In this document: positions 25,681 to 32,737 of the stretch, one piece after another
Position numbering within the stretch: position 1 is the stretch's first letter
How the letters are laid out: the number at the start of each line of letters is the position of its first letter
Assembly: GCF_001578775.1 (NCBI RefSeq)
Contig: NZ_KQ969062.1
Span: 999,284 to 1,044,249, forward strand
Length of the DNA: 44,966 bases
From: Streptococcus cristatus
GTDB taxonomy: Bacteria > Bacillota > Bacilli > Lactobacillales > Streptococcaceae
Reading direction: 5' to 3'
Program-made: the position numbers and the translations under genes
The notes under the pieces: model-generated
The model's database searches: none
The model's input: only the letters and a program-made list of their open reading frames with translations
What the model was told of the DNA's origin: nothing

Positions 25681-26457
25681 CTAAAGTGGCTTTTGTGCTT
25701 GTTCTGATAAATCTAAGGGCATAAAGGCGGCCATGACACGGCCGATGACCTTGGGTTCTTCTTGATGCGGGATAAATTTGTCGCTGTATTTTTTATTGAG
25801 AGAGATGAGACGGATGCCAGTTGGATCGTTGAAAACTCTTTTCAAAATGGTTTGTCCGTCGTAATCAATGGCATAGATCGCGCCAGCAAATTCAAAATGT
25901 GTATTCTTGATGAGTGCCACAGAACCTTGCGGATACTTGGGTTCCAGCGAATCTGTCCGAATCCAGAGGGCAATATCATAGTCAAGCTCTTTGTCTAACC
26001 AGACGATGTCAGCTTGTTCGGGCTTGTTCAAGAAAGTCTGGAAGCTTTCATAGACCTTGTAAGGAAAATAATTATCTTTTAATCTCTCCTCAGTTGTTTG
26101 ATCATCCAGCTCTTTTTTAGCAAAGTCTGTCACAGCTTGCTTGCGGCTCTGGTCTAAAGATTGGAAAATATCTGCGAACTCTAGCGAAAATGGTGTAGGG
26201 CTATGAACAGATAAATAGCGAGGATCCAGCTCTTCAACATCCATATCAAAGAAGTCTGCAATTTTTTGCATATTTTCGAGGACAGGCAGGGAATTTCCTT
26301 TGATATAGCCAGTGAGAGTGCTGGCTGGGATTCCTGTTCCTCGTGAAAGTTCAATTTGTTTGATTTGCTTTTGCTTCAATAAAGTTTTGATTTTTTTAGA
26401 AATGAGTCGCATTGCCTCCTTATCCTGGGGGCTAGCGACACCGCGTCCTCTGGCCAT
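25681..26457 (-). CDS. HTH transcriptional regulator with S24 (LexA/CI-type) C-terminal domain
   Basis: A 258-residue regulator. The N-terminal Cro/CI HTH spans KIKTLLKQKQIKQIELSRGT and IPASTLTGYIKG, about residues 22-55. The C-terminal S24 domain has the serine in DSLEPKYPQGSVALIK and the lysine in GQTILKRVFNDPTG, the usual Ser-Lys pair. It resembles lactococcal HdiR and other CI-like repressors. No Ala-Gly or Cys-Gly dipeptide lies between the HTH and the serine, the usual self-cleavage site. ATG 26457 is preceded by AGGAG with 8 bases spacing; an earlier GTG overlaps that site. It is not next to phage genes. Confidence 0.82.
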   Translation of the reverse strand: MARGRGVASPQDKEAMRLISKKIKTLLKQKQIKQIELSRGTGIPASTLTGYIKGNSLPVLENMQKIADFFDMDVEELDPRYLSVHSPTPFSLEFADIFQSLDQSRKQAVTDFAKKELDDQTTEERLKDNYFPYKVYESFQTFLNKPEQADIVWLDKELDYDIALWIRTDSLEPKYPQGSVALIKNTHFEFAGAIYAIDYDGQTILKRVFNDPTGIRLISLNKKYSDKFIPHQEEPKVIGRVMAAFMPLDLSEQAQKPL

Positions 26458-26504
26458 GATATTCACTCCTTTTCTTTCTTCTATTTTAACGAATTAAATC
26501 GAAA

Positions 26505-26535
26505 AAGTAAAGAGCTGAATACGCATATTCAGCTC
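26505..26535 (-). terminator. Terminator after degV-like gene
   Basis: GAGCTGAATA pairs with TATTCAGCTC (10 bp, perfect) around a 4-base loop. On the minus strand TTTACTTTTT follows. It separates degV from the S24 regulator gene. Confidence 0.75.
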
Positions 26536-26547
26536 AAAAGGAGAGGA

Positions 26548-27390
26548 TTAAATTTCATAGCCCATCAAGAGGCCGCCTTCTTCTGCGTAAAAGCTGCAAA
26601 GTCCAGAAGTTGGTAGGAATGAAATATCGGCAGCTGGGAATTTTTCCTTGATAACTTCCGAAAATTGCTGGCAAAATTTCTCATTGTTGCGATGCGCAAT
26701 GAGAATGCGACCGCCCTTATACCCAGATTTCAGAACTTCATCGACAGCAGCAGTCAGAGCTTTTTTAGCTCCTCTAGCTTTTTGGAGAAGCTCCAGAGTA
26801 CCAGTATCGCTGGCTTCGCCGACCATGCGAATATTGAGGAGGCCGACAACTGCACCGATTAGCTTGCTGAGACGACCATTTTTGACCAGATTATCTACCT
26901 TAGCTAGTACAAAGAGAAGTTTCGTATTTTCTTGGTAGTGGGTAATGGCTTCCACGACTTGCTCGAAAGAAAGCCCTTCTTTGATGAGGTCGTTCAATTT
27001 TCTGACAATCAGATCAACCTCGCCACCAGCCGAAAGGCTATCAATGACATGGATATTTGCTGTTGGTTTTTCTTCTAAGAAGAGTTTTTTGGCTAGCTGG
27101 GCGCTATTGTGGCTACCAGAAAGAGAGCCTGTAATTGTCACGACAAAGATATTCTCAGCCCCTTCAAAGCTTCTGAGGTAGTCATCAGGGCTTGGGCAGG
27201 CTGATTTCGAAGCACTTGAAGTAGCGTACATTTTTTCCATCATGCCATCAATATCAAGATGCGCATTATCCACAAAAATTTCATGATCAATCTGAATGGT
27301 CAGCGGCACACTCTCAAACCTTGTCTGGTTGGCCAGATCTGTAATCTCACGGTAGTCACAGCCAGAATCGGCAACAATTTTCCAAGTCAT
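26548..27390 (-). CDS. DegV family fatty-acid-binding protein
   Basis: A 280-residue cytoplasmic protein with the DegV features MTWKIVADSGCDY at the N-terminus, the lipid head-group motif TITGSLSGSHNSAQLAKK near 95-112, VIDSLSAGGEVDLIV near 124-138, and a closing LCSFYAEEGGLLMGYEI. DegV/FakB proteins bind fatty acids; FakB members present them to FakA for phosphorylation. Whether this one works with FakA is not shown. It diverges from a TetR-type gene, and an extended -10 (minus strand, 27449-27457) lies between them. The TetR protein may control it. Confidence 0.88.
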   Translation of the reverse strand: MTWKIVADSGCDYREITDLANQTRFESVPLTIQIDHEIFVDNAHLDIDGMMEKMYATSSASKSACPSPDDYLRSFEGAENIFVVTITGSLSGSHNSAQLAKKLFLEEKPTANIHVIDSLSAGGEVDLIVRKLNDLIKEGLSFEQVVEAITHYQENTKLLFVLAKVDNLVKNGRLSKLIGAVVGLLNIRMVGEASDTGTLELLQKARGAKKALTAAVDEVLKSGYKGGRILIAHRNNEKFCQQFSEVIKEKFPAADISFLPTSGLCSFYAEEGGLLMGYEI

Positions 27391-27448
27391 TTAGTTTCTC
27401 CTGCTCTATCAGTTCTCTACATTGACAAAAAACATGTCTTTTCTTACA

Positions 27449-27457
27449 ATTATAACA
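27449..27457 (-). promoter_or_regulatory. Extended -10 promoter of the degV-like gene
   Basis: On the minus strand TGT followed by TATAAT (27454-27449), about 60 bases before the start codon. No clear -35. Confidence 0.5.
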
Positions 27458-27516
27458 TGAAGATGCTTTGATATAAAGCCTTAATTCTCAGCTGATACAG
27501 GAAGAAAGAAATTGTT

Positions 27517-28089
27517 ATGGCGGAAAAGAAAATATCAGAAAAATCCCTTGCAAATTTAAAAACTTATAATCAAGAATCCAATCGAATCACAAAGGAATCC
27601 TTGGAAATTTCTCTGATGCAACTGCTAGAGAAAAAAGATTTGAAAAAGATTACCATCTCTGAGTTAGTCGAGCGGGCTGGAGTTTCGCGCGCAGCCTTTT
27701 ATCGTAACTATAGCTCCAAAGAAGAAATTCTAGAGGGAATTTTCAAAAATACGGTTCAGGGAATTGTCGACAAGCTGGAGCAGTTCAATTTCAAGACAGA
27801 AATGTACCAGATTTGGCTTTTTCTTTTTAAGGAAGCCAAAAAGGAAGCGCGTGTCATTAGTCTGGCTATTGATTATAATTTTGAAAAGTTGCTGACGCAG
27901 GCGGTCTTTGATTTCCTTGAAAAGCGTAGCAAAGGTGGGAAGAAGACAGCCAATTCCTATATGAATTCATTTTGGAGTTCTGCGGTTGTTTCGGTGCTTT
28001 CCAAATGGATCAAAGAAGGCATGAAGGTTCCAGCTGAAAAGATTGCTGCTTTGGGCATGCCGCTTTTTCCACAGAAAAAGAAAAAGTAA
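27517..28089 (+). CDS. TetR/AcrR-family transcriptional regulator
   Basis: A 190-residue regulator. The HTH lies at about residues 25-70: ITKESLEISLMQLLEKKDLK, then ITISELVERAGVSRAAFYRNY and SSKEEILEGIF. The C-terminal helical domain (about 75-180) is the ligand-binding and dimer part and resembles the TetR_C domain common in streptococci. It diverges from the degV-like gene and may regulate it. AGGAAGAAAG precedes ATG 27517. A lysine-rich C-terminal tail follows. Confidence 0.85.
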   Translation: MAEKKISEKSLANLKTYNQESNRITKESLEISLMQLLEKKDLKKITISELVERAGVSRAAFYRNYSSKEEILEGIFKNTVQGIVDKLEQFNFKTEMYQIWLFLFKEAKKEARVISLAIDYNFEKLLTQAVFDFLEKRSKGGKKTANSYMNSFWSSAVVSVLSKWIKEGMKVPAEKIAALGMPLFPQKKKK

Positions 28090-28139
28090 GAGTTTGTACA
28101 ACTGTTTGGTACCAATATATCAGACTGAAATAATAGATC

Positions 28140-28170
28140 GTAAAAACTTACCTAACAAGTAAGTTTTTAC
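28140..28170 (+). terminator. Terminator after the TetR-type gene
   Basis: GTAAAAACTTAC pairs perfectly with GTAAGTTTTTAC (12 bp) around CTAACAA. It insulates the quorum-sensing promoter that begins 15 bases further on. Confidence 0.75.
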
Positions 28171-28184
28171 TTAGTGCTTCTGAG

Positions 28185-28252
28185 ACCATTTAAGACTTAT
28201 CAGCTACCATTTAGGATTTGGGAGTTATTTGCGATGCGACCTGTGCTATGCT
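28185..28252 (+). promoter_or_regulatory. LytTR (BlpR/ComE-type) promoter of the regulator operon
   Basis: ACCATTTAAGA (28185-28195), 10 bases, ACCATTTAGGA (28206-28216), 30 bases, TATGCT (28247-28252) preceded by TGC. The 21-base repeat period and lack of a -35 are typical of promoters activated by a LytTR response regulator. Three more promoters in this locus have the same geometry. It implies autoregulation of the blpSRH-like operon. Confidence 0.85.
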
Positions 28253-28272
28253 AGAGCAAAGGAGGTAGACAA

Positions 28273-28614
28273 ATGGCTACTATCATAATTAAAGACGGCT
28301 GCACTCTTCGAAAGCTAGATCTTTCAACAATTTACTATGTCCAGTCCCATCCTCAAAAGCCGCACATCGTTCTTATCGTGACTAGACAAGGCAACTACAG
28401 CCTTAGGGCTTCTCTGACTGAGCTGGCTAAGCTCTATCCTGATGAGCTGGTTCACTGTAATCGTCAAACACTGGTCAATTTAGCCAAGGTTCAAGGATTT
28501 GACAGGGAGCGTAAAAGCTTGTTCTTTGAGCAGTCTGACTTAGGAGACATTGTCTGCTCAAGGCGTCATTTAACCAGTCTTATCAAGCGCTGGTATCAGG
28601 AAGGAAGAAAATAA
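28273..28614 (+). CDS. Stand-alone LytTR DNA-binding protein (BlpS-like)
   Basis: A 113-residue protein made almost entirely of a LytTR DNA-binding domain: IYYVQSHPQKPHIVLIVTRQ, then YSLRASLTELAKLYPDELVH, CNRQTLVNLAKVQGF and a C-terminal SRRHLTSLIKRWY. There is no receiver domain. The same arrangement, a small LytTR protein before a LytTR response regulator and kinase, is seen for BlpS in the pneumococcal blp locus. It may modulate the response regulator at the same repeats. AAAGGAGGT precedes ATG 28273, and the next gene starts 1 base after its stop. Confidence 0.8.
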   Translation: MATIIIKDGCTLRKLDLSTIYYVQSHPQKPHIVLIVTRQGNYSLRASLTELAKLYPDELVHCNRQTLVNLAKVQGFDRERKSLFFEQSDLGDIVCSRRHLTSLIKRWYQEGRK

Positions 28615-28615
28615 G

Positions 28616-29347
28616 ATGAAAATTTTTGTATTAGAAGATGATCTTAAGCAACAAGCCTATATGGAGTCCACCATTCAGGGAATTTTGGAAAAGAATGGCT
28701 GGGAATGCCAGTTTTTAGAAATCTATGGCAAGCCGGACATGCTGATTGATGCAGTAAGGGAACGGGGGAGCCATCAGATTTTCTTTTTGGATATTGAGAT
28801 TAAGCAAGAGACGCAGAAGGGACTCGAGGTGGCAGGAAAGATTCGCAAGTTGGACCCCTACGCTCTGATTGTATTTGTGACGACTCACTCAGAATTTATG
28901 CCCTTGACTTTTCGTTATCAGGTATCAGCTTTTGACTTTATTGACAAAGGCTTGCCTGAGGAGGATTTTATCAAGCAGATTGAGCAGGATCTGGCCTATC
29001 TTTACGAGAGAAAGGACAGTTTTCAAGCTGAGGAAACTTTTCTCTTTGAAAATTCTAAATCAGATTTTCAGGTGCCTTTTAATGAAATCTATTATTTTGA
29101 GACATCAGAAGTGCCTCATAGACTAGTTCTCTATACCAAGAAAGAGCGCATCGAATTTTACGGACAGCTTTCTGAGATTACAAAGCAGGACAAGCGTCTC
29201 TATCGCTGCCATCGCTCTTATGTGGTCAATCCAGCGAATATCTCTCAGTTGGATAAGATAGAAAACATAGCCTATTTCCCTAATGGCGCTAGTTGCTATG
29301 TATCACGCCTCAAGATGAAAGGATTACGGACAGCTTTAAGGCAGTAG
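28616..29347 (+). CDS. LytTR response regulator (BlpR/ComE-like)
   Basis: A 243-residue AlgR/AgrA-type regulator. The receiver domain (1-125) has acidic residues ED at 7-9, the phospho-acceptor D59 (FFLDIEI) and the TTHSEF segment; the LytTR domain (about 145-240) has IYYFETSEVPHRLVLYTKK and LYRCHRSYVVNPANI. It would be phosphorylated by the kinase encoded next and bind the paired 11-bp repeats before four transcripts in this locus, including its own. It lies 1 base after the BlpS-like gene and 31 bases before the kinase gene, so all three are one operon. Confidence 0.9.
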   Translation: MKIFVLEDDLKQQAYMESTIQGILEKNGWECQFLEIYGKPDMLIDAVRERGSHQIFFLDIEIKQETQKGLEVAGKIRKLDPYALIVFVTTHSEFMPLTFRYQVSAFDFIDKGLPEEDFIKQIEQDLAYLYERKDSFQAEETFLFENSKSDFQVPFNEIYYFETSEVPHRLVLYTKKERIEFYGQLSEITKQDKRLYRCHRSYVVNPANISQLDKIENIAYFPNGASCYVSRLKMKGLRTALRQ

Positions 29348-29378
29348 GGAAGTAATATGATAGAAGTGGGAGGAGTTT

Positions 29379-30725
29379 ATGTTCATAGGATTGAAAATTG
29401 TAGCATTAATATTTCAGGTTTTAGCTTTATTTATTCTTTTTTCAAATATCAGTGGCGAAAAAATGAATTGGAAAAAGTATCTATTAGCAACTCTAGGATT
29501 GAATTTTATAGGGATTTTGCTTGCGATCATAGACTTAGTGATTGAGAATAAATTTTTTTCATATGTTAATTTCTTAACGCTTCCTATCTATTTTTTAATT
29601 TTTTCCTTATTGATAAACAAAAATATACCAAAGGTTCTTTCTATATTCTATGGTCTTTTTCCAGTTATCTTTTGGAATGTTCTACATCGTCTATTCTCTT
29701 TCTTTTTAAGAAATATAATACATTCCCATGTTCAAGTTCAGATAGATCCTAACAAATATACTATATATATTTCAGCAATTCTAGCTAGTTTATTATCATT
29801 ATTCTTACCTAGACTATTGTATTATGATTTTAAACGATTAAGAGAGTATAAGTTAAGAAAAAAAGATATAAAATTAATTACTTTTCTAAATATTTCCATG
29901 ATTTTTTATTATATATTTGTTCAATATTTTACTTATATCGAAATGTATCAGCACTCACTTAACTTATATTATCGTGAAATAATCGTAGTTGTTTATATTA
30001 TTCTCTTTCTCAGTTCAGTAAATATCCTAGACCGTAATTTGCGAGAGCGAATTCAACAGCAGTTAAGTGAACAAAGAGAGTTGCAGTTGAGAAATATGTC
30101 CGATTACAGTCAGCATATCGAAGAACTTTATAATGAGTTGCGAAGTTTCCGGCATGATTACATCAATATTTTAAGGAGTCTGAAGTTAGGAATTGATACG
30201 CATGATTTACCAGCCATTGAGCAGATTTATAACCAAGTTCTAAAAGACTCAGGTCAAGCACTCAACCAATCTAAATATGATTTAGGTCGCCTGTCCAATA
30301 TCCACAATGATGCTCTCAAGAGCGTATTGTCAGCAAAATTTCTAGAAGCTCAGAGCAAGGGAATAGAAATTGGCTTGGAAGTTCCGCAGGAAATCAAACC
30401 TCAAGGAATGGAGTTGCTTGATTTTATCACGATTGTTTCCATACTGGCTGATAATGCTATAGAAGCAGCAGTGGAGACTAGTCATCCAGTAGTTTCTTTT
30501 GCCTTTTTAGAGCAGGAAGGTAGACAGATTTTTATTGTTGAGAATACAATAAAAGAGTTTTCTATCCATTCCGATACTATTTTTAAAAAGGGCTTTAGCA
30601 CTAAAGGAGAAAATAGAGGGCTTGGTCTCTCCAATGTTCAAAATATTATCAGCCACTATCCCAATGTTTCTCTGAGAACCACTAGTCATGATAATAGATT
30701 TAAACAGGAAATAGAAATAAAATGA
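29379..30725 (+). CDS. HPK10-type histidine kinase, peptide pheromone receptor (BlpH/ComD-like)
   Basis: A 448-residue sensor kinase: six or seven transmembrane segments in residues 1-215, a coiled-coil (REQLQLRNMSDYSQHIEELY region), the H-box SFRHDYINILRSLKLGI near 260 with the phospho-histidine, the N-box LADNAIEAA and the G-box RGLGLSNVQNI. This is the GHKL/HPK10 type that senses double-glycine-processed peptides. GGAGGAG precedes ATG 29379. The membrane half is much richer in A+T than the catalytic half, as if the sensor had been exchanged. Its likely ligand is the pheromone encoded convergently just downstream. Confidence 0.9.
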   Translation: MFIGLKIVALIFQVLALFILFSNISGEKMNWKKYLLATLGLNFIGILLAIIDLVIENKFFSYVNFLTLPIYFLIFSLLINKNIPKVLSIFYGLFPVIFWNVLHRLFSFFLRNIIHSHVQVQIDPNKYTIYISAILASLLSLFLPRLLYYDFKRLREYKLRKKDIKLITFLNISMIFYYIFVQYFTYIEMYQHSLNLYYREIIVVVYIILFLSSVNILDRNLRERIQQQLSEQRELQLRNMSDYSQHIEELYNELRSFRHDYINILRSLKLGIDTHDLPAIEQIYNQVLKDSGQALNQSKYDLGRLSNIHNDALKSVLSAKFLEAQSKGIEIGLEVPQEIKPQGMELLDFITIVSILADNAIEAAVETSHPVVSFAFLEQEGRQIFIVENTIKEFSIHSDTIFKKGFSTKGENRGLGLSNVQNIISHYPNVSLRTTSHDNRFKQEIEIK

Positions 30726-30759
30726 AGCTATAAAATTTTAATTAAGATAGCTATATCTG

Positions 30760-30800
30760 AAAAAGGCTAATTTCAATGTAATAATGAAATTGGCCTTTTT
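30760..30800. terminator. Bidirectional terminator between kinase and pheromone genes
   Basis: A 16-bp stem: AAAAAGGCTAATTTCA pairs with TGAAATTGGCCTTTTT (one G-U) around nine bases. It carries T-runs on both strands, suiting the convergent pair. Confidence 0.88.
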
Positions 30801-30833
30801 GTCTATTATAATTGGGTTAAATAAGTGGATCTT

Positions 30834-30965
30834 TTATTGTCTACCGAAAATAGTGTCAAACCAGTTGGATATTCCTTGTAACCAATTTTGTCCTCCGCCT
30901 GAAATTTTTTCTAATTCCTCAGTTGATAATACATTGAATTGTTTGATTGATTCTTTTTTGTTCAT
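30834..30965 (-). CDS. Double-glycine pheromone precursor (BlpC/ComC-like)
   Basis: A 43-residue peptide on the minus strand. The leader (24 residues, starting MNKKESIKQFNVLSTEELEK) ends in ISGG, the recognition pattern of ComA/BlpA-type peptidase exporters. Cleavage after GG would release the 19-residue GQNWLQGISNWFDTIFGRQ, an amphipathic aromatic-rich peptide with a basic end, the style of streptococcal inducing peptides. GGGGG lies 7 bases before ATG 30965. The gene is convergent to the kinase gene and has its own LytTR promoter, giving a positive feedback loop. A small bacteriocin is the alternative, but the single short peptide beside an HPK10 kinase favours a signal. Confidence 0.85.
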   Translation of the reverse strand: MNKKESIKQFNVLSTEELEKISGGGQNWLQGISNWFDTIFGRQ

Positions 30966-30992
30966 AATATGCCCCCTTGTTTTAATGATATT

Positions 30993-31060
30993 AGTATAAC
31001 AAAAATAGTACTGTTGTAGTGGTTTAAATCTTAATCAGTCTTTATTTACTCCTGAATGGT
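30993..31060 (-). promoter_or_regulatory. LytTR promoter of the pheromone gene
   Basis: On the minus strand ACCATTCAGGA (31060-31050), 10 bases, ACTGATTAAGA (31039-31029), 30 bases, TATACT (30998-30993) preceded by TGT. The second repeat is the weakest of the set. Confidence 0.8.
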
Positions 31061-31188
31061 AGGTTTCTATTCTATTATTTATTTTCTTAATGTGAGGAAT
31101 TAGACAGTTTAAAAGATATGAAAAGGTAAATATATTCAGTATCGTTTGCTTTAGAATTATTTTATGATGAAATTGTGCACCAAATTTG

Positions 31189-31256
31189 ACAATTCAAGAG
31201 TAAATAAAAGCCATTTAGGATTTTCTTGTTTTTCTGCTCTAAAAATAAGTTAAACT
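31189..31256 (+). promoter_or_regulatory. LytTR promoter of the thioredoxin-like gene
   Basis: ACAATTCAAGA (31189-31199), 10 bases, GCCATTTAGGA (31210-31220), 30 bases, TAAACT (31251-31256). Repeats are slightly off consensus and the -10 is not extended, so it may be the weaker promoter. Confidence 0.8.
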
Positions 31257-31284
31257 AGATCTATAAAAATAGAAGGAGTTTATT

Positions 31285-32259
31285 ATGAAAAATAAATGGT
31301 TTATTTCGATATTGCTTTGCCCACTTTTTCTTGGTCTAGGTGCTCTGCCGGTGGCAGCTGATACAGATAGCATAGTAGTACAAGGTGGTCGCGAGAGAGT
31401 AGAAGCCAGTAGGAGCACTGATAAAACATTACCGACTGAATCAGATACTAAGTCTGACTCCAGTAGTGAAGCAGAGTCAAGCCAAATTACAAAAACTCAG
31501 ACTGCAGAGCAGAATTCCAATCCACCAGTTCACACTGAGACTGCTAAAGCTGAAGTAACTATGGAAAGCTATCTAGAAAATGTAGCTGATTTTCAAAAAG
31601 TTTCGATTAATCAAGTATACCAAGCTTTTACTGAAGATGGTAAGGATCATACAATCTATGTTGGTCGTCCGACCTGTTATTATTGTCGAGAGTTTTCTCC
31701 CGTTCTGAAAGAGTTTAATCAGTTAATTGATAATCATCTTGAATATTATGATAGTGATGGGAAAGATTTCGATGATCAGGCAAAGAAATTTTTATTTGAA
31801 ACAGTTGGAATACCCGGAACTCCAACTATTCTTTATCTAAAAAATGGAAAACTTGTGTCTGGTTGGGCTGGAGGAGGAGTTACAGCTCAACAATTGTATG
31901 ACCATTTGTATGCTAGTTCAGCAATTAAACAAGATGAGAAAGTGGAACAGTCAAATACAACTGTAAATGAACGTGGTTCTGTAGTTGCTCATTCGATAAC
32001 TATCCCAACCGCCAAGGACAGCGACAGAGACTTTTCTAAGCCAGTTTTGCAGGAAAGTGCGGAAGCTAAGACTAATCAAACTCTCACTTTAATGGATAGT
32101 AATTCCAATAATCAAAAGAGTAAAGAGGCATTAGTTCATCCGGCTTCAAGAATATTGCCCCAGACAGGGGACCAGAAGAGTGAATACATCATATTGCTAG
32201 GCATTATTGCATTAGGAGCAATGTTTGCTACTCTCTGTCCAAAGCGTCAGAAGGATTAA
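31285..32259 (+). CDS. Cell-wall-anchored thioredoxin-like protein (bacteriocin accessory, Bta-like)
   Basis: A 324-residue exported protein. A signal peptide (about 1-25, [17 protein letters not shown]) is followed by a Ser/Thr/Glu-rich spacer to about 90, a thioredoxin-like domain (about 90-210) with the active-site pair C131-Y-Y-C134 and the cis-proline segment [17 protein letters not shown], a second low-complexity spacer, and a sortase signal LPQTG at about 291-295 with a hydrophobic stretch and basic tail. Bta proteins accompany bacteriocin loci and can form disulfides. The adjacent bacteriocin precursor has two mature cysteines, its likely client. It is driven by its own LytTR promoter; AAGGAG precedes ATG 31285. 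Confidence 0.85.
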   Translation: MKNKWFISILLCPLFLGLGALPVAADTDSIVVQGGRERVEASRSTDKTLPTESDTKSDSSSEAESSQITKTQTAEQNSNPPVHTETAKAEVTMESYLENVADFQKVSINQVYQAFTEDGKDHTIYVGRPTCYYCREFSPVLKEFNQLIDNHLEYYDSDGKDFDDQAKKFLFETVGIPGTPTILYLKNGKLVSGWAGGGVTAQQLYDHLYASSAIKQDEKVEQSNTTVNERGSVVAHSITIPTAKDSDRDFSKPVLQESAEAKTNQTLTLMDSNSNNQKSKEALVHPASRILPQTGDQKSEYIILLGIIALGAMFATLCPKRQKD

Positions 32260-32310
32260 ATTTCCTTACTAGTCAATTTAAAAATTAGAAAAGATGCTAA
32301 GATAAAACAT

Positions 32311-32345
32311 AAAAATACATTCTCTATTTTGGAGAATGTATTTTT
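32311..32345 (+). terminator. Terminator after the thioredoxin-like gene
   Basis: AAAAATACATTCTC pairs perfectly with GAGAATGTATTTTT (14 bp) around TATTTTG. Confidence 0.9.
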
Positions 32346-32351
32346 AAAATG

Positions 32352-32419
32352 ACTATTCAGGAGTAAATATCTACCATTCAAGATTTTTGTGACTAAAGAT
32401 TAGAAGAAAGTGTTATACT
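32352..32419 (+). promoter_or_regulatory. LytTR promoter of the bacteriocin gene cluster
   Basis: ACTATTCAGGA (32352-32362), 10 bases, ACCATTCAAGA (32373-32383), 30 bases, TATACT (32414-32419) preceded by TGT. It begins 6 bases after the upstream terminator stem, so the bacteriocin transcript is independent. Confidence 0.85.
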
Positions 32420-32467
32420 TTAGATGTGATCGCGATGCACAAGAAAAAACAACAGGAGGTATCTATT

Positions 32468-32665
32468 ATGGATACAAAAGTAATGTCACAATTTGAAGTG
32501 ATGGATGAAGATATGTTAACCGCCATTGAAGGTGGGTGGGGATATGTATGGCGTTGCTCAGATGGGTATGTTAGCGCTAAGCATTTTTTCAGATTCACTG
32601 CACAAGAGAATGCAGATAACCATGTAGCACTTTACGGAGGAGTTTGTAGAGTCTATAATGTTTAA
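32468..32665 (+). CDS. Double-glycine class II bacteriocin precursor with two cysteines
   Basis: A 65-residue peptide. The 23-residue leader starts MDTKVMSQFEVMDEDMLTAI and ends EGG. The predicted mature 42-mer begins WGYVWRCSDG and ends CRVYNV, with cysteines at mature positions 7 and 38 that could form a disulfide. It is rich in aromatic residues and slightly basic. AGGAGG lies 9 bases before ATG 32468; an in-frame ATG at 32426 is next to the -10 box and unlikely. It sits directly under a pheromone-regulated promoter. I recognise no known mature bacteriocin. No second peptide gene is seen, so a one-peptide bacteriocin is likely. Confidence 0.82.
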   Translation: MDTKVMSQFEVMDEDMLTAIEGGWGYVWRCSDGYVSAKHFFRFTAQENADNHVALYGGVCRVYNV

Positions 32666-32673
32666 GAACCCTA

Positions 32674-32716
32674 AAGCATTCGTAGCTGGCATGAAAACTG
32701 CTGGCTACGAATGCTT
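32674..32716 (+). other. Strong hairpin between the bacteriocin gene and the ABC transporter genes
   Basis: AAGCATTCGTAGC pairs perfectly with GCTACGAATGCTT (13 bp) around 17 bases, with no T tract. It may act as a partial terminator or as a 3' stabiliser that keeps bacteriocin mRNA abundant relative to the downstream transporter mRNA. Confidence 0.65.
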
Positions 32717-32737
32717 GTTAAAAGATGGAGGGCATTT

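Noticed and set aside
30784..30999. Plus-strand ORF of 71 codons downstream of the histidine kinase
   Set aside because: It is the antisense shadow of the pheromone gene and its promoter; it has no ribosome site and its composition follows from the opposite strand.
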